The notes beneath the pieces are model-generated. The model saw only the letters and a program-made list of their open reading frames with translations, ran no database searches and was not told where the DNA came from. Position numbers and translations under genes: made by a program. This document shows, piece after piece, positions 8,317 to 19,447 of a DNA stretch of 64,000 nt (its first letter is position 1; the number at the start of each line of letters is the position of its first letter). Source of the stretch: Afipia clevelandensis ATCC 49720 (GTDB lineage Bacteria > Pseudomonadota > Alphaproteobacteria > Rhizobiales > Xanthobacteraceae); the NCBI RefSeq assembly GCF_000336555.1, contig NZ_KB375281.1, positions 3,026,926-3,090,925 on the forward strand, written 5' to 3'.

Positions 8317-9561
8317 TCAGAGGTCGAGAACCAGCCGCGCCGGATCTTCGAGATTTTCCTTGATGCGGACGAGGAAAGTCACAGCTTCCTTGCCGTCGAT
8401 GACGCGGTGATCGTAGGACACCGCCAGATACATCATCGGGCGGATTTCGACCTTGCCGCCGATGGCGACCGGTCGCTCCTGGATCTTGTGCATGCCGAGA
8501 ATGCCGGACTGCGGCGCGTTCAGGATCGGCGTCGACATCAGCGAGCCATACACACCGCCATTCGAGATGGTGAAGGTGCCGCCCTGCATTTCCTCGATCT
8601 TGAGCTGGCCGTCGCGGGCGCGCTTGCCGAACTCCGCGATGTTCTTCTCGATCTGGGCGATCGACTTGTGATCGCAGTCACGCACCACCGGCACGACAAG
8701 GCCCTTGTCGGTGCCGACCGCGACGCCGATGTGGTAGTAGTTCTTGTAAACCAGATCGGTGCCGTCGATCTCGGCATTGACCGCCGGCACATCCTTCAGC
8801 GCCTGCACCACGGCCTTCACGAAGAAGCCCATGAAGCCGAGCTTCACGCCGTGCTTCTTCTCGAACACGTCCTTGTAGTGCGTGCGCAGCGCCATCAGCT
8901 CGCTCATGTCGACCTCGTTGAAGGTCGTCAGCATGGCGGCGGTGTTCTGCACTTCCTTGAGGCGGCGGGCGATGGTCTGGCGCAGGCGCGTCATCTTCAC
9001 GCGCTCTTCACGCGCCGCATCGTCGGCGGGCGACGGCGCGCGCACCTGCACGGCGGCGGCGGGCTGGTTGAGCGGCGTCGCCAGCGAGGCGGCCTTTTCG
9101 ATAGCGGCCAGCATGTCGCCCTTGGTCACACGGCCATCCTTGCCGGAGCCGGGAACGGTGGAGGCATCGACGCCGGATTCGGCGGAGAGCTTGCGCACCG
9201 ACGGCGCCTGCGGCGCATCGGCGGGCGGCGATTTCTGTGCGGGTGCAGGCGCTGCAGCAGCAGGCGCAGCCGCCTTCGCCGGCTCGGCAGCCTTGGCGGG
9301 AGCAGCGGCAGGCTTGGCACCGCCCGCGCCTTCGGTGATCTGACCGAGCAGCGCGCCGACCGCGACCGTCTCGCCATCCTTGGCGACGATTTCCGCGAGC
9401 GTTCCCGCAGACGGCGCCGGCACCTCGATGGTCACCTTGTCGGTTTCGAGTTCAACCAAAGGCTCGTCAACGGCGACGGCCTCGCCGGCCTTCTTGAACC
9501 AGCGGCCGATGGTGGCCTCGGTGACGGACTCGCCCAGTGTCGGAACGCGAATTTCAGCCAT
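8317..9561 (-). CDS. sucB: Dihydrolipoyllysine-residue succinyltransferase, E2 of 2-oxoglutarate dehydrogenase
   Basis: E2 transfers the succinyl group from lipoate to coenzyme A, forming succinyl-CoA. The 414 residues contain one lipoyl domain with the modified lysine in ETDKVT (Lys42), an Ala/Pro-rich hinge (about 84-118), an E1/E3-binding domain (about 120-155), and an acyltransferase core ending with SYDHRVIDG (His385, Asp389). A single lipoyl domain is normal for OGDH E2. The start at 9561 agrees with the conserved [16 protein letters not shown]. It follows sucA across a 103-base gap that holds a terminator-like hairpin. Confidence 0.95.
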   Translation of the reverse strand: MAEIRVPTLGESVTEATIGRWFKKAGEAVAVDEPLVELETDKVTIEVPAPSAGTLAEIVAKDGETVAVGALLGQITEGAGGAKPAAAPAKAAEPAKAAAPAAAAPAPAQKSPPADAPQAPSVRKLSAESGVDASTVPGSGKDGRVTKGDMLAAIEKAASLATPLNQPAAAVQVRAPSPADDAAREERVKMTRLRQTIARRLKEVQNTAAMLTTFNEVDMSELMALRTHYKDVFEKKHGVKLGFMGFFVKAVVQALKDVPAVNAEIDGTDLVYKNYYHIGVAVGTDKGLVVPVVRDCDHKSIAQIEKNIAEFGKRARDGQLKIEEMQGGTFTISNGGVYGSLMSTPILNAPQSGILGMHKIQERPVAIGGKVEIRPMMYLAVSYDHRVIDGKEAVTFLVRIKENLEDPARLVLDL

Positions 9562-9630
9562 GTCTTAAGTCCCCTTGCGTCATGAGCGGCGGCTTTTGCC
9601 GTCAGCGCCTCAAACAAATTGAAATGGAAG

Positions 9631-9657
9631 AAAATGCCCGCAAGAGGCGGGCATTTT
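9631..9657 (-). terminator. Terminator-like hairpin between sucA and sucB
   Basis: An 11-base perfect stem (AAAATGCCCGC with GCGGGCATTTT) encloses a five-base loop, and the stem itself ends in TTTT on the minus strand. It lies just after the sucA stop and about 70 bases before sucB. It may act as a partial terminator that sets the E1:E2 ratio, or as an mRNA stabiliser of the sucA 3' end. The T-run is short. Confidence 0.6.
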
Positions 9658-9664
9658 CGATTGA

Positions 9665-12619
9665 TCAGCCGAGAGCTTCTTCGAGGAACGCTTTCAGTTG
9701 CTGGAGATGCTTCGACATCAAACCGGTCGCGGTGGCAGCAGCAGCAGCACGGCCCGCATAACGCGGACGCTTGTGCGCGGAGCCGACCTGATTCAGCACC
9801 CACTCGAGATAAGGCTCAATGAAGTGCCATGCGCCCATGTTGCGCGGCTCTTCCTGACACCAGACCACCTCGGCCTGCTTGAAGCGTTCGAGCACCTGCA
9901 CCAGCGTCTTGAGCGGCACAGGATAAAGCTGCTCGACACGCAGCAGATAGATGTCGTTGGTGCCGCGCTTCTCGCGCTCCTCGAACAGGTCGTAATAGAC
10001 CTTGCCCGAGCAGATCACGACACGGCGAATCTTGTTGTCCTCGACGAGCTTGAACTCGCCTCCGGCTTCCACGTCGTCCATCAGGATGCGATGGAACGAG
10101 GTCTCCGGCCCGAATTCGTCGAGCTTCGACACCGCACGCTTGTTGCGCAGCAGGGATTTCGGCGTCATCTGGATCAGCGGCTTGCGGAACTCGCGCTTGA
10201 GCTGACGGCGCAGCGCGTGGAAGTAATTCGCCGGCGTCGTAAGATTGACCACCTGCATGTTGTCTTCCGCGCACATCTGCAGGAAGCGCTCGAGGCGCGC
10301 CGAGGAATGCTCAGGCCCCTGTCCCTCATAGCCATGCGGCAGCAGGCAGACGAGGCCCGACATGCGCAGCCACTTGCGTTCCGCCGAGGAGATGAACTGG
10401 TCGAACACCACCTGCGCGCCATTGGCGAAGTCGCCGAACTGCGCTTCCCACACGGTCAGCGCATTCGGCTCGGCGAGCGAATAGCCGTATTCAAAACCGA
10501 GCACCGCTTCTTCGGACAGCAGCGAGTTGATCACCTCGTAGTGACCCTGCTTGTCGCCGAGATGGTTGAACGGCGTATAGCGGCTTTCGTCTTCCTGGTC
10601 GAACAGCACCGAATGACGCTGCGAGAAGGTGCCGCGCTCGGAATCCTGTCCCGACAGGCGGACGCGGTGGCCGTCCTTGAGAAGCGTGGAGAACGCCAGC
10701 GCCTCGCCGGTCGCCCAGTCGATGCCTTCTCCGTTCTCGATCGACTTCAAACGGTTCTCAAGGAACCGCTGCACGGTGCGGTGAACGCGGAAGCCATCCG
10801 GCACCTTGGTGATCTTGCGGCCGATGTCCTTGAGTTCGTCGATGGGCACACCGGTATTGCCGCGGCGCGGATCTTCGCCCATCTCCGCCGACTTGAAGCC
10901 GGCCCACTTGCCGTCGAGCCAGTCGGCCTTGTTCGGCTTGTAGCCTGATCCGGCCTCGAGCTCGGCGTCGAGGCGCGCGCGCCAGTCGGCCTTGGCCTTG
11001 TCGACTTCGCCCTCGGTGATGACACCGTCAGCGATCAGCCGCTTGGCATAAAGATCGAGCGTGGTCGGATGGGTCGCGATCTTCTTGTACATCACCGGGT
11101 TGGTGAAGCCCGGCTCGTCGCCTTCGTTGTGACCGTGGCGGCGATAGCAGAACATGTCGATGACGACAGGCTTGTGGAACTTCTGCCGGAATTCGATGGC
11201 GATCTTCGCGGCGAACACCACCGCTTCCGGATCGTCGCCGTTCACATGGAAGATCGGTGCATCGATCATCTTCGCCACATCCGACGGATACGGCGACGAG
11301 CGCGAGTAACGCGGATAGGTGGTGAAGCCGATCTGGTTGTTGACGATGAAGTGGATCGAACCGCCGGTGCGATAGCCCTTCAGGTCCGAGAGCGCGAAGC
11401 ACTCCGCCACCACGCCCTGACCCGCGAACGCCGCGTCGCCATGCATCAGCAGCGGCAGCACGGAAATACGGTTGTCCGGCGCATCGCCGTTCTGGTCTTC
11501 CTTGGCGCGGGCCTTGCCGAGCACCACCGGATCGACGATTTCGAGATGCGAGGGATTGGCCGTCAGCGACAGATGGATCTTGTTGCCGTCGAACTCGCGG
11601 TCGCTTGACGCGCCGAGATGGTACTTCACGTCGCCCGAACCCTCGACCTCGTCGGGGTTGGCCGAGCCGCCCTTGAACTCATGGAACAGCGCGCGATGCG
11701 GCTTGCCCATCACCTGCGTCAGCACGTTGAGGCGGCCACGATGCGGCATGCCGACCACGATGTCGCGCACGCCGAGATTGCCGCCGCGCTTGATGATCTG
11801 CTCCAGCGCCGGGATCAGCGATTCGCCGCCGTCGAGACCGAAGCGCTTGGTGCCGGTGAACTTGATGTCGCAGAACTTCTCGAAGCCTTCGGCTTCGATC
11901 AGCTTCATCAGGATGGCGCGGCGACCCTCGCGGGTGAAGCTGATTTCCTTGTCCGGGCCTTCGATGCGTTCCTGAATCCAGCTCTTCTGCGCCGGATTGG
12001 AGATATGCATGAATTCGACGCCGAGGGTCTGGCAATAGGTGCGCTGGCAGATCGCCACGATGTCGCGCAGCGTCGCGGTTTCCAGACCGAGCACATGGTC
12101 GAGGAAGATCTTGCGGTCGAAGTCGGCGTCCGTAAACCCGTAGGAGCGCGGATCGAGTTCCTCGTGATCCTTCTGGCCTTCGATGCCCAGCGGATCAAGG
12201 TTGGCATGGAAATGGCCGCGCATGCGGTAGGCGCGGATCAGCATCAGGGCGCGAACCGAATCGCGGGTCGCCTGCTGAATCTCTGCAGGCGACGGCATCG
12301 GAGCGCCCGACGTCTGGGCCTTGGCGGCGATCTTGTTGCCGACGACCTTCTCGACCTGGGCCCAATTGCCGTCCAGCGCCGACGTCAGCTCGTCGCTTGG
12401 CGTGGCGGGCCAGTTGGTCTTCCCCCAGGACGGGCCTTCCGCGTTTTTCGCGACGTCCGCCGGCTGATCCTTCAGCGACTTGAAGAAATCGACCCAGTCC
12501 GGATCGAGCGATGACGGGTCTTTCTCGTACTGCGCGTAAAGCTGGTCGATGTAGGTGGCGTTGGCACCGTCGAGAAAGGATGTGAGGGCGAAATTGGCGT
12601 TCGCGTCCTGGCGAGACAT
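9665..12619 (-). CDS. sucA: 2-Oxoglutarate dehydrogenase E1 component
   Basis: E1 uses thiamine diphosphate to decarboxylate 2-oxoglutarate and succinylates the lipoyl group of SucB. The 984-residue length is usual for alphaproteobacterial OdhA. The N-terminus has the E2-binding peptide (ANATYIDQLYAQYEKDP). GMPHRGRLNVL, the thiamine-diphosphate/Mg region with GDAAFAGQG and NNQIGFTT, and the C-terminal transketolase-like pyrimidine-binding domain follow. It is the third enzyme unit of the mdh-sucCD-sucAB-lpd transcript. The minus-strand gap to sucD (12620-12751) contains a small TTTT-CCCT/AGGG-AAAA hairpin. Confidence 0.97.
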   Translation of the reverse strand: MSRQDANANFALTSFLDGANATYIDQLYAQYEKDPSSLDPDWVDFFKSLKDQPADVAKNAEGPSWGKTNWPATPSDELTSALDGNWAQVEKVVGNKIAAKAQTSGAPMPSPAEIQQATRDSVRALMLIRAYRMRGHFHANLDPLGIEGQKDHEELDPRSYGFTDADFDRKIFLDHVLGLETATLRDIVAICQRTYCQTLGVEFMHISNPAQKSWIQERIEGPDKEISFTREGRRAILMKLIEAEGFEKFCDIKFTGTKRFGLDGGESLIPALEQIIKRGGNLGVRDIVVGMPHRGRLNVLTQVMGKPHRALFHEFKGGSANPDEVEGSGDVKYHLGASSDREFDGNKIHLSLTANPSHLEIVDPVVLGKARAKEDQNGDAPDNRISVLPLLMHGDAAFAGQGVVAECFALSDLKGYRTGGSIHFIVNNQIGFTTYPRYSRSSPYPSDVAKMIDAPIFHVNGDDPEAVVFAAKIAIEFRQKFHKPVVIDMFCYRRHGHNEGDEPGFTNPVMYKKIATHPTTLDLYAKRLIADGVITEGEVDKAKADWRARLDAELEAGSGYKPNKADWLDGKWAGFKSAEMGEDPRRGNTGVPIDELKDIGRKITKVPDGFRVHRTVQRFLENRLKSIENGEGIDWATGEALAFSTLLKDGHRVRLSGQDSERGTFSQRHSVLFDQEDESRYTPFNHLGDKQGHYEVINSLLSEEAVLGFEYGYSLAEPNALTVWEAQFGDFANGAQVVFDQFISSAERKWLRMSGLVCLLPHGYEGQGPEHSSARLERFLQMCAEDNMQVVNLTTPANYFHALRRQLKREFRKPLIQMTPKSLLRNKRAVSKLDEFGPETSFHRILMDDVEAGGEFKLVEDNKIRRVVICSGKVYYDLFEEREKRGTNDIYLLRVEQLYPVPLKTLVQVLERFKQAEVVWCQEEPRNMGAWHFIEPYLEWVLNQVGSAHKRPRYAGRAAAAATATGLMSKHLQQLKAFLEEALG

Positions 12620-12751
12620 GAGGTCGTCCTGAGGTTTATCGCGCGGAGAAATCGGGAGAAATCGTCCGATTTAGTATCGGCATCGTATTTGTGCCGGACC
12701 TTTTACCCTATTTAGGGCAAAACTTCGCGCGGAAAAGAACCAAGGACTGAA

Positions 12752-13636
<885 letters not shown>

Positions 13637-13640
13637 CGGC

Positions 13641-14837
<1,197 letters not shown>

Positions 14838-14890
14838 GGATTGCCCCAGAGATCAAAGAAGGGATCGGAGAAGAGACGAAGGGAATTCCG

Positions 14891-14927
14891 GCGTGTGACC
14901 CGAAGCGAACATCTCCGGATCACACGC
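14891..14927 (-). promoter_or_regulatory. Long intercistronic hairpin between mdh and sucC
   Basis: Minus-strand RNA folds into a 14-pair stem, with GCGTGTGATCCGGA pairing to TTCGGGTCACACGC, two of the pairs being G-U wobbles, around a nine-base loop. No T-run follows, so it is unlikely to be a simple terminator. A role as processing or stability element separating mdh from the suc genes is an inference from position. Confidence 0.5.
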
Positions 14928-14946
14928 TGATGACAGCGTGGCTGCC

Positions 14947-16011
<1,065 letters not shown>

Positions 16012-16107
16012 TCAATCGCGCACCACAGCCCAATGCGGAGGCAGCCGCGGCGGCTTTCATGTCGGGCTTTCGCGAACCTCCGAGCCGAAACATAAAGCGA
16101 ACCTTCT

Positions 16108-17289
16108 TCAGGTCTCGACCAGACCGGTGGTCGAACCGCTGGCGGCGGAGTCGCTGCGGCCATGAGGCAGGGCCAGATATGATTCCGAGCCCATCTCGAC
16201 CAGCCGCGACGAGGTGCGCTTGAACTCGTTGGCCTCGACGCCGTCGCTCGCGCTGTAGAGCGAGAGCGGATCGGTGTCCGCCGATGCCATCAGCTTCACC
16301 GCATTGTCGTAGAGCGTGTCGATAAGCGTGATGAACCGCTTGGCGGCATTGCGGTCCTCGTACTTCATCGCCGGAATCCGGTCGATGATCAGCGTGTGAT
16401 AATCGTGCGCCAGCCGCAGATAGTCCGATGCACCGAGCGGCTTCTCGCACAACTGCGCAAACGTGAACCGCGCAACGCCATGGGCGGAGTGCGGGATATG
16501 CAGCGCGCGGCCTTTCACCGTGATGTCGCGCGGCTGATCCTTCGCGCCACCGGTCAGCTTGGTCCAGGCCTTGTCCAGCGCCACATCCGCTGCAGCATCG
16601 GCGGGCACCAGCCACATCTTGATGCCTGCAAGTTTTTCCATCCGGAAATCGGTGCGGGCATCGAGGCGCAGCACATCCATCCGCTCCTTAAGCTGACCGA
16701 TGAACGGCAGGAACAGCGCGCGGTTGAGGCCGCCCTTGTAGAGATCGTCAGGATCGACATTCGAGGTCGCAACGACAACGGTGCCCAGCTCGAACAGACG
16801 GCCGAACAGGCGTCCGAGGATCATGGCATCGGCAATGTCGGTGACGTGGAATTCGTCAAAACACAGCAGCCATGCTTCCTCGAAGATCGAGGCCGCTGTC
16901 AGCTTTACCGGATCGGTATCGGCGATTTCATGCCGCGCGATCTTCTGGCGGAAGCCGTGAATCCGCTCATGCACATCGGCCATGAATTCGTGGAAATGCG
17001 CGCGGCGCTTGTGGATCACCGGACTGTCGTTGAAGAACAGGTCCATCAGCATGGTCTTGCCGCGTCCGACATCGCCATAAATGTAGAGCCCGCGCGGCGC
17101 GGCCGCGTCCTTGTCGGCGAACAGGCGCTGCAAAAGCCCGCCACGGCCCGGCCGGTAGCGAACAAGGCGCGCTTCCAGCGCCGAATAGGCTTCGACGGCC
17201 TGGGCCTGCGCCGGATCGGCCTCGATGGTGCCCGCGGTGACGAGCGCCTGATAGTGCCGACGGAACGAGGCAGGAGTAGGAGCATTCAT
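16108..17289 (-). CDS. zapE: Cell division protein ZapE (AFG1-like ATPase)
   Basis: ZapE is a P-loop ATPase that associates with the Z-ring and modulates FtsZ polymers; eukaryotic relatives are AFG1/LACE1. The 393-residue protein has Walker A GDVGRGKT (72-79), Walker B LLCFDEFHV and sensor-type ATSNVDPDDLY. The last 25 residues are Ser/Gly-rich and look disordered. It is on the same strand as mdh, 192 bases upstream. Most rhizobial genomes keep this order, which suggests conserved neighbourhood rather than shared pathway. Confidence 0.92.
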   Translation of the reverse strand: MNAPTPASFRRHYQALVTAGTIEADPAQAQAVEAYSALEARLVRYRPGRGGLLQRLFADKDAAAPRGLYIYGDVGRGKTMLMDLFFNDSPVIHKRRAHFHEFMADVHERIHGFRQKIARHEIADTDPVKLTAASIFEEAWLLCFDEFHVTDIADAMILGRLFGRLFELGTVVVATSNVDPDDLYKGGLNRALFLPFIGQLKERMDVLRLDARTDFRMEKLAGIKMWLVPADAAADVALDKAWTKLTGGAKDQPRDITVKGRALHIPHSAHGVARFTFAQLCEKPLGASDYLRLAHDYHTLIIDRIPAMKYEDRNAAKRFITLIDTLYDNAVKLMASADTDPLSLYSASDGVEANEFKRTSSRLVEMGSESYLALPHGRSDSAASGSTTGLVET

Positions 17290-17349
17290 GGTCCGCTACC
17301 CGCCAGAACGAGGCGGAAAATGCAAGACCACAAGGCGAAGAATGCTGCT

Positions 17350-17886
17350 CTATGCGCTCAACGCATAGGCGTCTTCGACCACATAGGGCCCGCCCCCGAC
17401 AGAGGCGCGGGACGAGAACAGCACAAACCGGGACGCGGTGAAGCTGCGGGTGGGGAAATACCCCCGCACCGACAGATAATCGGCAACATCCTGATTTGAG
17501 GCATCCCGCAGCCGCGCCAGCGTCACATGCGGAATGAATTTGCGGCCCTCGGGATCGAAGCCGAAGCGCTGCATCAGGCGTTCAAGCTCCGCCTGCAGTT
17601 CCATCAAGGGACGGCTTGGTACAACCGATGCCACGACCGCCCGCGGTTTCTTGCCGCCGAAGCTGGAGAGACCCTGCAGAGCCACCTCGAACGGCTTGCG
17701 GTTGATCCGCTCCAGCGTCGAGGCGATTTCATTGGCGGCTGGGCCGTCAATGTCGCCGATGAAGCGCAACGTGACGTGATAGTTTTCGGGGTCGATCCAA
17801 CGGGCGCCCGGCAGGCCCCCGCGCAAGCTCGAGAGCGTCTGGCCGATATCCGGGGGAATTTCCAGCCCGGTAAACAAGCGAGGCAT
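17350..17886 (-). CDS. thpR: RNA 2',3'-cyclic phosphodiesterase (2H phosphoesterase, ThpR/LigT)
   Basis: Members hydrolyse 2',3'-cyclic phosphate RNA ends and can ligate tRNA halves in vitro. The 178-residue protein carries both H-x-T-L motifs that define the 2H fold: HVTL at 37-40 and HVTL at 120-123. The ATG at 17886 follows GAGGAGA and gives the conserved start MPRLFTGLEIP. Longer in-frame readings lack a ribosome site. It lies 60 bases after zapE in chromosome order and may share its transcript. The natural substrate in bacteria is poorly known. Confidence 0.9.
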   Translation of the reverse strand: MPRLFTGLEIPPDIGQTLSSLRGGLPGARWIDPENYHVTLRFIGDIDGPAANEIASTLERINRKPFEVALQGLSSFGGKKPRAVVASVVPSRPLMELQAELERLMQRFGFDPEGRKFIPHVTLARLRDASNQDVADYLSVRGYFPTRSFTASRFVLFSSRASVGGGPYVVEDAYALSA

Positions 17887-17994
17887 CACGAATCTCCTCG
17901 ATGCTGGAGAGGATAGCGAATCACCCTGATATCGTTTGTACCGCAGCCACATGACAGTGCGAAGCGTCGATCGCAGCAGCGGTGACTAACCTTC

Positions 17995-18714
17995 TCAGGG
18001 CTTGCTTAATTGCGACGCACGATTTTTCAGAAACGCCTCGACCGTAGGCAATATCCGCTCCACCACGACATCCACGCCCTCGGCCGTCGGATGCAGTCCG
18101 TCGGGCTGGGTCAACTTCGCGACCGTCGCAACGCCATCCAGAAAGAACGGGTACAGCGGCACGTTGTGACTTTTGGAAAGCTCGGGATAGATGCTGTTGA
18201 ACTTCGCCGTGTAGTCCGCGCCGTAATTCGGCGGCGCATACATGCCGCACAATAAAACAGCGATGTTGCGCGCCTTCAGCTTGGTGAGGATATCGTCGAG
18301 CGCGCCGCGCGCGACCTTGGGATCGACGCCGCGCAAAGCATCGTTGGCGCCAAGCTCGACAATCACGGCTTCAGTGCCCGGCGGGATCGACCATTCGAGC
18401 CGGGCAAGGCCGCCGGTCGTGGTATCACCGGACACGCCCGCATTGTGGATCGTGGTCGCGATGCCCTTGTCGGCGAGCGCCTTCTGCAGACGCACCGGAA
18501 ACGCCGCCGGGGCCGGCAGGCCATATCCGGCGGTGAGGGAATCGCCCAGAACCGCGACCTTGATCGGCTTCACATCTGCGACATTTGCGGTTTGGGCCGA
18601 CACCGGCCCCGACATCGCCATCATTGCCCCCGCTGCTGCGGCAAAGAACACGCGCGAGAGCCTCTCGACCGCACGGCCATAGCCCCCATATGAAAGACCC
18701 ATGGACAGTCTCAT
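17995..18714 (-). CDS. tesA: Secreted SGNH/GDSL esterase, TesA (arylesterase/lysophospholipase L1) type
   Basis: TesA-type enzymes are periplasmic thioesterases, lysophospholipases or arylesterases. The 239-residue protein has a signal peptide ending near SGPVSAQ (residue 41). SGNH block I is VLGDSLTAG with nucleophile Ser59, followed by block III GAND (Asn124) and block V DGLHP (Asp205, His208). The ATG at 18714 is chosen because GAGGG precedes it; an ATG at 18702 is possible. The gene overlaps the divergent ABC gene at their starts, an arrangement also found for E. coli tesA and ybbA. Confidence 0.88.
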   Translation of the reverse strand: MRLSMGLSYGGYGRAVERLSRVFFAAAAGAMMAMSGPVSAQTANVADVKPIKVAVLGDSLTAGYGLPAPAAFPVRLQKALADKGIATTIHNAGVSGDTTTGGLARLEWSIPPGTEAVIVELGANDALRGVDPKVARGALDDILTKLKARNIAVLLCGMYAPPNYGADYTAKFNSIYPELSKSHNVPLYPFFLDGVATVAKLTQPDGLHPTAEGVDVVVERILPTVEAFLKNRASQLSKP

Positions 18715-19447
18715 TGAACCCTCGCAGCGTGCCGGTCTCGAACCGGACACCATTTCCATCTCGAACGTCAATCTCTCGCTGGGCTCCGGCGCCGCGCGCG
18801 TTCACATCCTCAAGGATGTCGATCTGCGCGTCGCGCCCGGTGAAGCGGTCGGCCTGATCGGACCGTCAGGTTCGGGCAAGTCCACGCTCCTGATGGTGAT
18901 GGCGGGGCTCGAACGTCCTGACAGCGGAGAGGTGGTGGTCAACGGCGCCTCGTTCAATGCCCTCGATGAGGACGGCCTCGCACGTTTCCGTGGCCGCCAC
19001 GTCGGCATCGTGTTTCAGTCGTTTCATCTGATCCCGACCATGACGGCCCTTGAGAATGTCGCGGTGCCGCTCGAACTCGCGGGCCGCAGCGACGCAGCGG
19101 AACGCGCGGCAAAAGAACTCACCGGTGTCGGACTTGGCGAACGGCTGCATCACTATCCCTCGCAACTCTCCGGCGGCGAGCAGCAGCGCGTCGCGCTCGC
19201 GCGCGCCATGGCGCCCGATCCGGCGATCCTTGTGGCGGACGAGCCGACCGGCAATCTCGACGAGTCCACCGGCAAGCAGATTGTCGACCTGCTGTTCGCA
19301 AAACATCTGGAGCGCGGCATGACGCTGGTGCTGGTGACGCACGATGCCTCGCTGGCGCAGCGCTGCGACCGCGTGGTGCGGCTGCGCTCCGGCCGCATCG
19401 ACGGCCCTGCGACCGACCGGCACTGGATCGAGACGGCCTCCCGATGA
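18701..19447 (+). CDS. ybbA: ABC transporter ATP-binding protein, YbbA/LolD-like
   Basis: This is the ATPase of an FtsX/MacB-type exporter. The 248 residues show Walker A GPSGSGKST (54-62), Q-loop VFQSFHLIP, signature LSGGEQQRVALARA, Walker B VADEPTGNLD and the H-loop THD. It is translationally coupled to the permease by an ATGA overlap at 19444-19447 and starts inside the 5' end of the divergent tesA gene. The ATG at 18701 has only a weak GAAAGA ribosome site. The substrate is unknown; the neighbouring esterase suggests a lipid or acyl compound. Confidence 0.9.
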   Translation: MDSLIEPSQRAGLEPDTISISNVNLSLGSGAARVHILKDVDLRVAPGEAVGLIGPSGSGKSTLLMVMAGLERPDSGEVVVNGASFNALDEDGLARFRGRHVGIVFQSFHLIPTMTALENVAVPLELAGRSDAAERAAKELTGVGLGERLHHYPSQLSGGEQQRVALARAMAPDPAILVADEPTGNLDESTGKQIVDLLFAKHLERGMTLVLVTHDASLAQRCDRVVRLRSGRIDGPATDRHWIETASR

